A DNA stretch of 10,855 bases from the NCBI GenBank assembly GCA_964561925.1, contig CAZLRW010000125.1, positions 1-10,855 of the forward strand, read 5' to 3'. Source of the stretch: SZUA-430 sp964561925. Lineage in GTDB: Bacteria; Pseudomonadota; Alphaproteobacteria; Micropepsales; Micropepsaceae. The stretch's first letter is position 1; every line of letters begins with the position of its first letter. The notes under the pieces were generated by a model. The model was not told where the DNA came from. It worked only from the letters and a program-made list of their open reading frames with translations, and ran no database searches. The translations under genes and the position numbers were made by a program. This document shows, piece after piece, positions 1 to 8,200 of the stretch.

Positions 1-1
1 C

Positions 2-721
2 AAGGTCCTGCCAGAGAGTACGAGTTTCTTGGTCGCTTGTGAGTGCTCTAACGGCGATCTCTTGGACGATCGTTGGCTGTTGCCCGGCGAGCGCGGTTGC
101 TACGCCAGCCACCTCGCGATTCTCGAACGAATTGTCGACACGAACCGGCCGGCGCTCATCCTCGAAGACGATGTCGGGGTCGACCGGCGCCTGTTGACCC
201 TGTTGGACGAAATCGACCGGCACTTGCCGCCGAACTGGGATTTTGTCCGGCTCAGCAACCGGACGAAGCACCCCGTGCACGCGGTCTCACGCTTAAGCGG
301 CGGGTTGCGTTTGGTGCGCTACGCGCGGATTCCACGCGGGACCGGCGCCTCGCTCGTCAGTCCCTCCGGGGCCGCCAAGTTTCTGCGAAGAACGCGCCGC
401 TACCACGCGATCGATCAAGACCTTCGCATGGCCTGGCGGTGGGGCTTGAGCACATTCGGGATCGCACCGGCCATCGTCGACGGCGACGTTTGCGGCGGCT
501 CCAGCATCCGGATGTCGGCGGCCGACACCGCGCAGATGAATCGCCGCAATCGCTTTCGCCGCTTCTTCGAGAACGAGTTCCTTGCGCGTCACAGTTTCGG
601 CATTCGCGAAGTGGGCTTCACGCCATGGGTTCGCATGATCCGCGAGGATGTCGTGCGGCAGGCCACGCGGCTCGCCGCGCCGTTCTCGCCTCGGCACCTG
701 TGGGAGAGGCGTTCCGTCTGA
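2..721 (+). CDS. Glycosyltransferase family 25 (LPS/capsule glycosyltransferase), 5' end cut by window edge
   Basis: The reading frame is open from the first bases of the window, so the true start is upstream; the TTG at 29 is not convincing and lacks a Shine-Dalgarno. What remains is about 239 residues. Visible family marks are ERGCYASH (nt about 89-112), the typical GT25 motif preceding the acceptor region, and LILEDDV (nt about 155-175), the acidic metal/nucleotide-sugar binding motif. Further on are GTGASLVSPSGAAKFL and IDQDLRMAWRWG, matching the conserved back half where a second acidic residue sits. GT25 enzymes transfer a sugar (often galactose) to lipooligosaccharide or surface glycans at the cytoplasmic face of the inner membrane. 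The missing N-terminus should hold the usual 'I-NL-R-RR' strand. It ends 22 bases before the stop of the convergent hydrolase gene, with no obvious terminator between. Family call fairly sure; sugar and acceptor unknown. Confidence 0.85.
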   Translation, partial: KVLPESTSFLVACECSNGDLLDDRWLLPGERGCYASHLAILERIVDTNRPALILEDDVGVDRRLLTLLDEIDRHLPPNWDFVRLSNRTKHPVHAVSRLSGGLRLVRYARIPRGTGASLVSPSGAAKFLRRTRRYHAIDQDLRMAWRWGLSTFGIAPAIVDGDVCGGSSIRMSAADTAQMNRRNRFRRFFENEFLARHSFGIREVGFTPWVRMIREDVVRQATRLAAPFSPRHLWERRSV

Positions 722-743
722 CGCGTGCGTTCGGAATTCGCGC

Positions 744-2015
744 TTATCGCAAGTTCTCGACTGCGTCGTACACGAGGGCGCGGAACTTTTCCGAGTAGAT
801 GCGGCTCTCATCCGGTTGCTGTGTAAGCAACACGCCGCAGAGGCGCGCGGATGGATCGATCCAGAACGCCGTGCCGCCGCCGCCCCACCAGCCGAACTCG
901 CGGATGTTGGCGTAAGGGTGGTCCGGGTCCTTGGCGCGGCGGACAAAGCCGCCGAGGCCGAACGTGTAGGATTTGCTGAGATTGAAGCTTGGGTGATCGG
1001 CGAGCGGGCCGAGTTGGTCGGACGTCATCGATGCGACCGTGGTCTTGCTCAAGACGGGCACGCCGTCGAGTTCGCCGCCGTTCAGAAGCATACGACAGAA
1101 GCGGGCGTAGTCGTCCGCCGTGCCGACGAGTGCCGCGCCGCCGGCGAAGAACGTGCGCCGGCGCGCAAGGTCGGTGAAGGTGACGGGGGCGGCGCCTGGT
1201 TGCGGCGGGCCGGGTTGGGCGGCGCGCTTCAGTTGTTCGGGGGACAGATTGAAGACCGTGTCCTTCATGCCGAGCGGCTTGAAGAGGCGGCTCGCGAGGT
1301 ACTCGTCGAGCGGCTGGCCTGACGCCACTTCGATCACCCGGCCGAGGACGTCGGTCGAGCGGCCGTAGGCCCATTGCGTGCCGGGTTCGAACGCGAGCGG
1401 GACGCCGGCGGCACGCCTCGCGACCTCTTCGTTCGTCAGCGCGATCACGCCGTCGACCTTCTGCCAGGTTTCGGGGATCAGGTTTGCGGCTTGATAGTCG
1501 CGCCAATTTGCTGGGCCACCTTGGCCGTAGGTGAGACCGGATGTGTGGCGGATCAGGTCGAGGATCGTCGGTGCGCGTTTGGCGGGCACGGTTCGTTGCA
1601 TGAGATCCGTCGGGCGGCCGGGGACGAACGGCGGTTCATAGACGCGCGCCCTGGCGAACTCGGGGATGTACACGGACACGGGGTCGGTCAGACGAAGGCG
1701 GCCGTCCTCAACGAGCTGCAACGCCGCGACCGTGGTGATCGACTTCGTCATCGAATAGAGGCGGAAGAGATCGTCGACCTGCATCGGCGCGTGAGTCGAC
1801 GGATCGCGTTCGCCGAACGCGCGGAGATAGACGACGGCGTCATCGCGCACGACAAGCGCAACCGCGCCCGGGAGGCGATGGTTGCGCACTTCGTCTTGGA
1901 AGAAGGTGTCGACCGCGGTGAAGCGCGCGGTGGGTATTCCTGTTTCCGCTTGCTTCTGAACGCAAGCCGCCGTGAGGAAGCAGAGAAGCAGGGGCAGAGC
2001 GACGGCCTGTCTCAT
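744..2015 (-). CDS. Beta-lactamase family serine hydrolase (class C / EstB-like), secreted or lipoprotein
   Basis: This is a 423 aa protein of the beta-lactamase/penicillin-binding-protein fold that includes class C lactamases, DD-peptidases and EstB-type esterases. The catalytic SxxK is S88-M-T-K91 (in RLYSMTKS). The second motif is Y217-G-R-S220 (in WAYGRSTD), a Y-x-S rather than the Y-x-N of true AmpC enzymes, and the third motif region is FGWWGGGG (374-381) in place of KTG. HTSGLTYG (157-164) and GGAALVGTADDYARF (292-306) are typical of the EstB-like esterase branch, so an esterase or peptidase role is likelier than antibiotic resistance. The N-terminus is a signal peptide ending LTAAC (Cys18), lipobox-like but with Thr at -3. 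The frame stays open upstream to 2261; I chose the ATG at 2015 because GAGG lies nine bases before it and the hydrophobic signal begins there. The ATG at 2024 would add only three residues. It is divergent from the small gene at 2102. Confidence 0.85.
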   Translation of the reverse strand: MRQAVALPLLLCFLTAACVQKQAETGIPTARFTAVDTFFQDEVRNHRLPGAVALVVRDDAVVYLRAFGERDPSTHAPMQVDDLFRLYSMTKSITTVAALQLVEDGRLRLTDPVSVYIPEFARARVYEPPFVPGRPTDLMQRTVPAKRAPTILDLIRHTSGLTYGQGGPANWRDYQAANLIPETWQKVDGVIALTNEEVARRAAGVPLAFEPGTQWAYGRSTDVLGRVIEVASGQPLDEYLASRLFKPLGMKDTVFNLSPEQLKRAAQPGPPQPGAAPVTFTDLARRRTFFAGGAALVGTADDYARFCRMLLNGGELDGVPVLSKTTVASMTSDQLGPLADHPSFNLSKSYTFGLGGFVRRAKDPDHPYANIREFGWWGGGGTAFWIDPSARLCGVLLTQQPDESRIYSEKFRALVYDAVENLR

Positions 2016-2024
2016 CGGCGGCAT

Positions 2025-2028
2025 CCTC
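2025..2028 (-). promoter_or_regulatory. Shine-Dalgarno GAGG that decides the hydrolase start
   Basis: On the minus strand GAGG is followed by nine bases and then the ATG at 2015. The same GAGG touches the alternative ATG at 2024 directly, which would be an impossible spacing, so the 2015 start is preferred. Confidence 0.5.
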
Positions 2029-2101
2029 GGGCGCCATCGGCCCGTCGCGATTTCCATGCTAGACTGTAGCGGGTGTTCGCAATGCAATCGAGGGATGATC
2101 C

Positions 2102-2596
2102 ATGAGACGACGTTGCGCACCGATGTTGGCCGTGGTGGCGGCGTTTGCATTTCCGGCGAACGGGGCGCCGCAGGACACGACGCTTGACGCGCAGATCGAA
2201 CACGCCTGGTCATTGTGCGAAGGATCGTCACCAGGAAAGAAGGTGTTTGGGCTTGTTCCACCGGGATTCGACTATCGCTTTACCGCGACCGGTGCGCCGG
2301 ATGCTCGCCCCATTGCGGAGGCGCACATGACGCTCGCGACCGGTTGGGAAAGAAGCTTTAGACGATCGATCCTTTCAAGGGCGGACGCGAGCGAGTTGAA
2401 GTGCGAGCTTCGCCTACAAGGCTCAAACGCGGAGGCTTGGCTGTTGGCGTCCGAGTCGCAGATCGATTCCCTGCTCGCAGAGTTCGAACCTGGAAAACCA
2501 GTCGTCTACGAGGTCGCGCTCATCGGTTGTGCGGGCAGCGCGGGAGCGTTCGACGCCGTGATGGCGCTGAGAGAATTTGAAGTCGAAGCGGATTAA
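2102..2596 (+). CDS. Small secreted protein of unknown function
   Basis: This 164 aa protein is not recognised. The start is supported by a GAGGG Shine-Dalgarno (2090-2094) seven bases before the ATG. The first 22 residues form a Sec signal peptide: basic MRRR, a hydrophobic stretch LAVVAAFAF, and a probable cleavage site after ANGA, before PQD. The mature part would be about 142 residues with three cysteines (39, 101, 143), so one disulfide could form in the periplasm. It contains a VFGLVPPGFDYRF segment, a central basic stretch (WERSFRRSI, 82-90) and an acidic C-terminus (REFEVEAD). No catalytic motif stands out. It is divergent from the hydrolase with only 86 bases between starts, so the two could share a control region, and it is followed by a nested inverted repeat that may end its transcript. 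Signs of a real gene are the SD, the signal peptide and the neatly filled space between neighbours. Confidence 0.65.
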   Translation: MRRRCAPMLAVVAAFAFPANGAPQDTTLDAQIEHAWSLCEGSSPGKKVFGLVPPGFDYRFTATGAPDARPIAEAHMTLATGWERSFRRSILSRADASELKCELRLQGSNAEAWLLASESQIDSLLAEFEPGKPVVYEVALIGCAGSAGAFDAVMALREFEVEAD

Positions 2597-2647
2597 GTCT
2601 GGATCGTGCCGGTCGTAGATCGCCGAAGTCAGCAAGATGTCGCTTGT

Positions 2648-2744
2648 CCTGGGAGCGCAGGCGTCCCGCCTGCTCTTGCTGACTCTCGACGGTTGGTGCG
2701 GTTGAGATGCCGCAAAGGGCAGGCGGGACGCCTGCGCCCCCAGG
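2648..2744. repeat. Nested inverted repeat between convergent genes (REP-like or terminator-like)
   Basis: Two 26-base arms (2648-2673 and 2719-2744) are complementary at 25 of 26 positions, separated by a 45-base loop. Each arm also contains its own small palindrome: GCAGGCG-TCC-CGCCTGC at 2657-2673 and GCAGGCG-GGA-CGCCTGC at 2719-2735. The element can thus fold either as one long hairpin or as two small ones. It lies between the stop of the small secreted gene and the stop of uvrB, where it could terminate transcription from both sides. No run of T follows, so it is not a classical intrinsic terminator. The compact, nested form resembles dispersed extragenic palindromes; copy number elsewhere in the genome cannot be judged here. 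Confidence 0.7.
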
Positions 2745-2789
2745 GCTAGCGCTTTCTGCGGAGTCGTCGGGCCTTTCGATAGGCGGTGT

Positions 2790-5045
2790 TTAGCGCCTTC
2801 GTCCTCTGTACGGTGCGCGTTGGCCCGGGCGGCCGCGGGTGGATTTGCCGGTTGGGGTTGGGGCGGCCGGGCGTTCGGTTCCGTCTTCGCGCGGGCGCGG
2901 GCGTTTGCGGGCTTGGGCTTCTTCGGCGGCTTCGGCGATGGCTTCTTGCCGGGCGAAGGGGTCGTCGGCGATGGCGAGTTCGGTTGCTTGCAGGCGCTTG
3001 ATTTCGTCGCGCAGGCGGCCGGCTTCTTCGAATTCGAGGTCGGCGGCGGCTTCCTTCATGCGTTTTTCGAGGCCGGCGATGTGGGCCTTCAGGTTGTGGC
3101 CGATCAGCGGTTTGCCGTCCTGTTTGCCGATGTCGACGATGACGTGGTCGCGCTCGTAGGGGCTTTGGATGATGTCGGCGATCGATTTGCGCACGCTTTC
3201 GGGTGTGATGCCGTTCGCCTTGTTGTATTCGTCTTGCTTTGCGCGGCGGCGGGCGGTTTCAGCCATCGCGCGCTTCATCGAGTTCGTTTCGTTGTCGGCG
3301 TAGAGGATCACGCGGCCGTCGATGTTGCGGGCGGCACGGCCGATCGTCTGTACCAGTGAGGTTTCGCTGCGCAAGAAACCTTCTTTGTCGGCGTCGAGGA
3401 TCGCGACCAGTGCGCATTCAGGGATGTCTAGACCCTCGCGTAAGAGGTTGATGCCGACGAGGACGTCGAAGGCGCCGAGGCGGAGGTCGCGGATGATCTC
3501 GATGCGCTCCAAGGTTTCGATGTCGGAGTGCATGTAGCGCACGCGGATTTTTTGGTCGTGCAGGTATTCGGTCAGATCCTCCGCCATCTTCTTCGTCAGC
3601 ACCGTGACGAGCGTGCGGTAGCCTTTCGCCGCCACCTCTTTGCATTCGGCGACGAGGTCGTCGACCTGGTGCTCGACGGGGCGGATGATGACCGGCGGGT
3701 CGATTAGGCCGGTCGGGCGGATGACCTGTTCGGTGAACACGCCGCCGGTGCGTTCGAGTTCCCAGGGGCCCGGCGTCGCCGACACGCACACGGTTTGCGT
3801 GCGCATCGCGTCCCACTCCTCGAATTTCAGCGGGCGGTTGTCCATGCAGGAGGGCAGGCGGAAGCCGTATTCCTGCAGCGTGAACTTGCGGCGGAAGTCG
3901 CCGCGGTACATGCCGCCGATCTGCGGGATCGTCACGTGGCTTTCGTCGGCGAAGACGATCGCGTTGTCGGGCAGGTACTCGAACAGCGTCGGCGGCGGTT
4001 CGCCGGGTTTCCTGCCCGTGAGCCAGCGCGAGTAGTTCTCGATGCCGGGGCAGGAGCCGGTCGCTTCCATCATTTCGAGGTCGAGAAGCGTGCGTTGTTC
4101 GATGCGCTGGGCTTCGAGCAGTTTGCCCGCCTTGTTGAACTCGTCGAGGCGCAGGCGCAGTTCGTCTTTGATGCCCTTCATCGCCTTGGTCAGCGTCGGG
4201 CGCGGCGTCACGTAGTGCGAGTTCGCGTAGACCTTGATCTCGTCGAGTTCGTCGCTCTTTTGGCCGGTCAGCGGGTCGAACTCGTGGATCGACTCCACGT
4301 CGTCGCCGAACAGCGTGATGCGCCAGGCGCTGTCTTCGTAGTGCGCGGGGAACACTTCCACCGTGTCGCCGCGCACGCGGAAGGCGCCGCGCGTGAAGTT
4401 CGCATCGTTGCGCCGGTACTGGAGCGCCACGAGATTCGCGAGCAAATCGTTGCGCGAAATGCGGCTGCCCACTTTTACGCCGAACGTCATGGCGGTGTAG
4501 GTTTCGACCGAGCCGATACCGTAGATGCATGACACCGACGCCACGATGATGACGTCGTCGCGCTCCAGGATCGCGCGCGTCGCGGAGTGGCGCATGCGGT
4601 CGATCTGCTCGTTGATCGAGGATTCTTTCTCGATATAGGTGTCGGTGCGCGGGACGTAGGCTTCGGGCTGGTAATAGTCGTAGTAGGAGACGAAGTACTC
4701 GACCGCGTTTTCGGGGAAGAAGTTCTTCATCTCGCCGTAGAGCTGGGCGGCGAGCGTCTTGTTCGGCGCGAGGATAAGGGCCGGGCGCTGCGTCGCCTCG
4801 ATGACCTGCGCCATCGTGAACGTCTTGCCGGAGCCGGTGACGCCGAGCAGAACCTGATCGCGCTCGTTCGCCTTGATGCCGGCGACGAGTTCCTTGATCG
4901 CGGCCGGTTGATCGCCCTTCGGCGTCATGTCGGAGACGACCTTGAAGCGCTTGCCGCCTTCGGATTTCTCCGGACGTGCAGGCTTGTGCGGCACGAACAT
5001 GGCGGCCGGCGCTTCGGCGAGGCCTTGTCTGGGCTTGGTGGGCAT
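2790..5045 (-). CDS. uvrB: Excinuclease ABC subunit UvrB (nucleotide excision repair helicase)
   Basis: This is a complete 751 aa UvrB. It loads onto DNA with UvrA, opens the helix with its beta-hairpin, verifies the lesion and recruits UvrC for dual incision. Visible marks: Walker A GVTGSGKT (68-75); beta-hairpin YYDYYQPEAY (121-130) that inserts between strands; DESH box (367-370); SATPGPWE (422-429); motif VI QTIGRAARN (566-574); and a C-terminal UVR domain (about 655-690) that binds UvrC. An extra basic tail (711-751) rich in R, P and G follows, as in many alphaproteobacterial UvrBs. The start chosen is the ATG at 5045: the open frame reaches 5168 but the extension has no family similarity. 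No Shine-Dalgarno precedes the ATG; a TATATT -10 box lies six bases before it, so leaderless translation is likely. Codons 28-57 are repeated, with 10 differences in 90 bases, at the right end of the window. Confidence 0.97.
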   Translation of the reverse strand: MPTKPRQGLAEAPAAMFVPHKPARPEKSEGGKRFKVVSDMTPKGDQPAAIKELVAGIKANERDQVLLGVTGSGKTFTMAQVIEATQRPALILAPNKTLAAQLYGEMKNFFPENAVEYFVSYYDYYQPEAYVPRTDTYIEKESSINEQIDRMRHSATRAILERDDVIIVASVSCIYGIGSVETYTAMTFGVKVGSRISRNDLLANLVALQYRRNDANFTRGAFRVRGDTVEVFPAHYEDSAWRITLFGDDVESIHEFDPLTGQKSDELDEIKVYANSHYVTPRPTLTKAMKGIKDELRLRLDEFNKAGKLLEAQRIEQRTLLDLEMMEATGSCPGIENYSRWLTGRKPGEPPPTLFEYLPDNAIVFADESHVTIPQIGGMYRGDFRRKFTLQEYGFRLPSCMDNRPLKFEEWDAMRTQTVCVSATPGPWELERTGGVFTEQVIRPTGLIDPPVIIRPVEHQVDDLVAECKEVAAKGYRTLVTVLTKKMAEDLTEYLHDQKIRVRYMHSDIETLERIEIIRDLRLGAFDVLVGINLLREGLDIPECALVAILDADKEGFLRSETSLVQTIGRAARNIDGRVILYADNETNSMKRAMAETARRRAKQDEYNKANGITPESVRKSIADIIQSPYERDHVIVDIGKQDGKPLIGHNLKAHIAGLEKRMKEAAADLEFEEAGRLRDEIKRLQATELAIADDPFARQEAIAEAAEEAQARKRPRPREDGTERPAAPTPTGKSTRGRPGQRAPYRGRRR
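4875..4966 (-). repeat. Direct repeat, copy 1: uvrB codons 28-57 within the intact gene
   Basis: These bases match 10764-10855 in the same orientation. Over the 90 bases of codons 28-57 there are 10 mismatches, six of them in synonymous codon changes or third positions, including an identical run of about 40 bases (around 4915-4955). The copies are separated by about 5.8 kb that contains the uvrB promoter and the whole three-gene operon. The second copy continues off the window, so the repeat is at least this long and could extend through the start of uvrB. Confidence 0.9.
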
Positions 5046-5051
5046 GGTGCG

Positions 5052-5080
5052 AATATAAGGGCGCGGAACGGTTCGGTCGA
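5052..5080 (-). promoter_or_regulatory. Probable uvrB promoter giving a leaderless transcript
   Basis: On the minus strand a -35-like TCGACC (5075-5080, 4 of 6 to TTGACA) is followed by a 17-base spacer and the -10 box TATATT (5052-5057). Six bases (CGCACC) separate the -10 box from the uvrB ATG, so transcription starting seven bases downstream of the box would begin at the A of the start codon. Leaderless mRNAs are common in alphaproteobacteria such as Caulobacter. The missing Shine-Dalgarno fits. Confidence 0.4.
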
Positions 5081-5085
5081 GGTTG
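5071..5085. promoter_or_regulatory. Possible LexA (SOS) box at the uvrB promoter, one mismatch
   Basis: GTTC-N7-GTTG on the plus strand differs at one base from GTTC-N7-GTTC, the direct-repeat LexA site known in alphaproteobacteria. It covers the -35 element of the uvrB promoter, the right place for a repressor of a DNA repair gene. A one-mismatch hit of this short motif can occur by chance in a few hundred bases, so this is weak. Confidence 0.25.
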
Positions 5086-5158
5086 CGTGCTCCGCCCGTT
5101 ACAGGGCCGACCAAAGTTGCCTGGCCAAAACAATCCAGATCAATTTTGAGACGAGTTA

Positions 5159-5187
5159 TTGAGATCAAACGGGATAAGCGCTATTAT
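5159..5187 (+). promoter_or_regulatory. Sigma-70-type promoter of the three-gene operon
   Basis: TTGAGA (5159-5164, 5 of 6 to TTGACA), a 17-base spacer, and TATTAT (5182-5187, 5 of 6 to TATAAT) make the best promoter in the window. Transcription would start near 5194, giving a leader of about 50 bases before the lipoprotein ATG at 5244. TTGAGA also occurs at 5146-5151 and GATCAA at 5138-5143 and 5163-5168, small direct repeats around the -35 region that could bind a regulator. Confidence 0.55.
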
Positions 5188-5210
5188 GAACTCAAGTTCG
5201 GTATGCGTTA
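5188..5210. promoter_or_regulatory. Operator-like sequence at the operon's transcription start
   Basis: Directly after the -10 box lies GAACT-CA-AGTTC (5188-5199), a dyad with 5-base arms. The last four bases of it, GTTC (5196-5199), also begin GTTC-N7-GTTA (5196-5210), one mismatch from the alphaproteobacterial LexA box. A repressor here would sit across the transcription start. Both motifs are short and could be chance. Confidence 0.3.
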
Positions 5211-5243
5211 GTTGTAGTGTGATTTGACGACCATGAGGATCGC

Positions 5244-8200
5244 ATGCCGAAATACTCAAAACGAGTTGCACAGATCCCGGCTCTGTTGTGCTTCTGCTCC
5301 TTGTCCTTGCTTGCTTCAGGCTGTGGGCCGGCCGACCAACAATCCTTTTCAAACGAGGCGACGACAAGCCCAAAATCGGCACCTGCCGATCTGCCATTCG
5401 AGCGCATTCCAAAGCAGTCGCCCGGATTGTTGCCTGCGGTATTCACCGAACCGCCGCCGACCCTCGCACCGCGAGCGGATTTCAAACCGGTCTGCACGTC
5501 GGAGGCGTGCAAAATTTGGGCCGCCTATCGAGCGCAACGCCCATTTCCTTGGCAAGCTTTTGCGTTCGCCCGCAGTGGCGACAAAGGCGTGTTGATCATA
5601 ACCGAGCCGACCCTTTCTCGTCCGGCACTGGAAAGCGAAATCAGGGACTTGTTCGGAAGCGGAACTGCTGTCGAGGCGCAGCGCTGGCTTATCGGTGTAG
5701 ACGGATGGTTGGGCGATCTTGTTATCACGATCCCGGCCGACGCTGTGCCCGCACCGGGAGATCCGTTATCGGACGAAACCTTTAGGGGGCGTCTTTCGTT
5801 GCTCGCTGAGAGTCTCTGGGGCACCTCGTTCGGGATGTACCTTGAGGACGCGCGCAGTTCTTGGCGATCTACTGCCGCAGCTGCAGCTCCACGGCTTTCC
5901 CTAACAGCTGCGGAGATTCAATCTTGGCTTCTTGACGGAACTAGAAAATGGCGTGATCCCGCAGGGCGAGAGGAACACTCGTTCGTCGATCTAGCGAACG
6001 CGGGCAATGTGGGGACGTATATCGGTAGCGCGGGCGATTTGTGCCTCTTCATGGTGGATGGAGATACTCTCTCGCGCGGTACGCTTGAGGGCCAGCGCGC
6101 AGATTTTCGCCGCTTCGCAATCCTCACCGATACGGTTGTGGGTGCAATCTGGAATTCAACATCGGGCAATCTCGCAATTGTTGGTCGTTTGCGGCAGGTG
6201 CCACCCAGCGTGATGCCTCCGTTGCGTTTCGAGACGATCGAGGTCCTCGCCGCTCAGGATTCCGACAGCCTCTCGCAGAGTTACGAGCGAACGGCGCCAC
6301 TTGCCGGAAGACTCTTCTCCGGCACCTATGCGAACAACGATTGGGCACCGGTTTACCTGTCCTATGACCTTATCGACACCGAGTACGGTGCGTTGCTCAA
6401 CATTACGGACCAGCTTCTGAAATCATGGTCCCAGGCCGGCTCCATTGAGTACATTTACTTCAACTATCCTCTGCGTCCGGCATCTGGCCATTTCGTTTTT
6501 GGCGGCGACAAGATCTCGGAAATTCTACGCAAAAAAACGGGAGGCACGTCAACGCTGTTCAACTGGAACACGGCCGGTGCGGCAGCGATTGTCGCCTCCG
6601 ACGGATGGAGTGCACTAAGCCCGACCCGGAGCAGCTCTTTGCCGATCACCTACGGTTCTGAATTGACTCCAGGGTCGGGAATGAAAATGGGTGAAATCAC
6701 ACAAGCGTACGAAGACCAAGCTTACGACTTTTACTCGGGCCTTGGTGACCCCAATCTCTCTCGTGTGGTCTCTTACGCGACGGTGTACCAGGCATTCCGC
6801 GCTAACAGCCGGGCGCGGCGCGGAAGCTCGTCAAGCATCGAGCCCCGGACAGCATCGGGAAAGTTGGTCAAGGCGCGCGCGCGTGCCGGCTACGCGGCGC
6901 ACGCAGATCAGGTGGCGACGGCTCTTGCCAAGCTAGAGGCAGGAGAAGTCACGCCTGGCGCCGTCGAGCGCCAAATTGCTCCTTTGGCCGCAGAACTCGG
7001 TAAGCTGTCTCGGGAAAAGCAAGACGCAGTTCGCGCCAGGTTGGCAAGCGTCATCGAGGCGGACCTGAAGAGCACTGTTGCCAAGGGGCAAATAGTGCTT
7101 CGGACTTTCAAGGCGTCCAATCCAAACTATGCAAACAACGCTGAGCTTGCGAAACTTCTCGTCGATCGGGGAGCTTTGGCAACACTTTTTGCCCAGCACG
7201 ACCAGGCGGTCAACGCATACAACAGCGATGTTGAGCGATACAACCGCAATAATAACTCGGTCAGTGAAATTGATCTGGAACAGCGCAAGACTCAGATCAT
7301 TCAGAACGAGCGGGCCCTTGCATCCCTTGCGAAGGGGCTTGAGTCCTTGCAGAGCGCCCTGAGCGGGCCGATTGAACTTACGGGCGACGTTGACGTAGCG
7401 AGGGCAGTTTTCGTCGAAGCGCACGCGCAAGCCAATGTCGGGTGGATCAGAACGCCAAGCATCGTGCTGTCGTGGAGCAGTACGGACTCTTACTCCGTTG
7501 GTGGCCACAATCTCGATGCGCGCGTGCTCCGTATCGAGCCCAAAGATGGATTGACATCTGCGCGGGTCGTCGAATCTGAAAGTGGGCCGGTGCTGCAGGT
7601 CCCCCCGGAGCATGCGGCTGCGGCAAGGGCTAACGCCAACCAACTCGCCCGCCTTGTCGAACACGGTCGTGCGGAACAGGTTGAGCTCAACCAACGACTG
7701 GCCTCACTGGCTTCGCCCGGGCCAGTACGCCCTTCGTCCGTCGCTCTCGGCATTGCGCGACCTGCCGATCCTATGCGGGCCGCGCTCGGTATGCGCGGCG
7801 GGGTGTCCGCCAATGCAAGCAACGCCGTGCGTGCCATTCACGCGGCAGCCAGGAAGGCCTATGGACAACCGGGCATGCTCGCGATACGCGCCGACAACGG
7901 GGAGATTACCGTTTCCTTCTTACGTCGCGGCAAGGAAGATTGCTGCGTCAGTATGGAAGATTTCGCGAGCTTCCGGAGGGTGGTCCAGCGAGAACTTCGA
8001 AATGGTGATGTGGTGCTGCAAGGGTTCAAGGAGGGTCAAGCCAGCGCACTCGAAATCTCTCTGTCTACCAGCGATCAAAAGGCAGTTGTGCAAGCGCTTG
8101 CCGGAGGGGGCGGCAGCGGTGGTTGGATTCCGCCGACCAGCGACAGCGTTCATTTCTTTAAGGCCGGGAAGGATCGCCGGAGTGGAGACGGTTTGCCGCC

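Noticed and set aside
648..1322. Plus-strand open frames opposite the serine hydrolase (also 1374-2069)
   Set aside because: Antisense shadows of a gene with clear catalytic motifs; no ribosome site or family similarity.
744..2015. True class C beta-lactamase (antibiotic resistance)
   Set aside because: The Y-x-N and KTG motifs are replaced by Y-G-R-S and W-G-G, which fit EstB-like esterases or peptidases better.
2016..2261. Upstream extension of the serine hydrolase to 2261
   Set aside because: It would overlap the divergent small gene and bury the signal peptide 80 residues inside the protein; the GAGG before 2015 supports the shorter form.
5085..5106. Resemblance to 10754-10778 (GCGTGC then CGCCCGT) as an attachment-site core
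   Set aside because: Only short blocks match, with different spacing, and the right-hand block is explained by uvrB coding sequence; not enough for an att site.
3418..5133. Long minus-strand open frame (571 codons) overlapping uvrB
   Set aside because: Its translation is Arg/Pro-rich and low in hydrophobic residues, a shadow of uvrB in another frame caused by high GC content.
5188..5199. GAAC-N4-GTTC as a Gram-positive-type LexA box
   Set aside because: The window looks alphaproteobacterial, where LexA recognises a direct repeat; kept only as a generic dyad.
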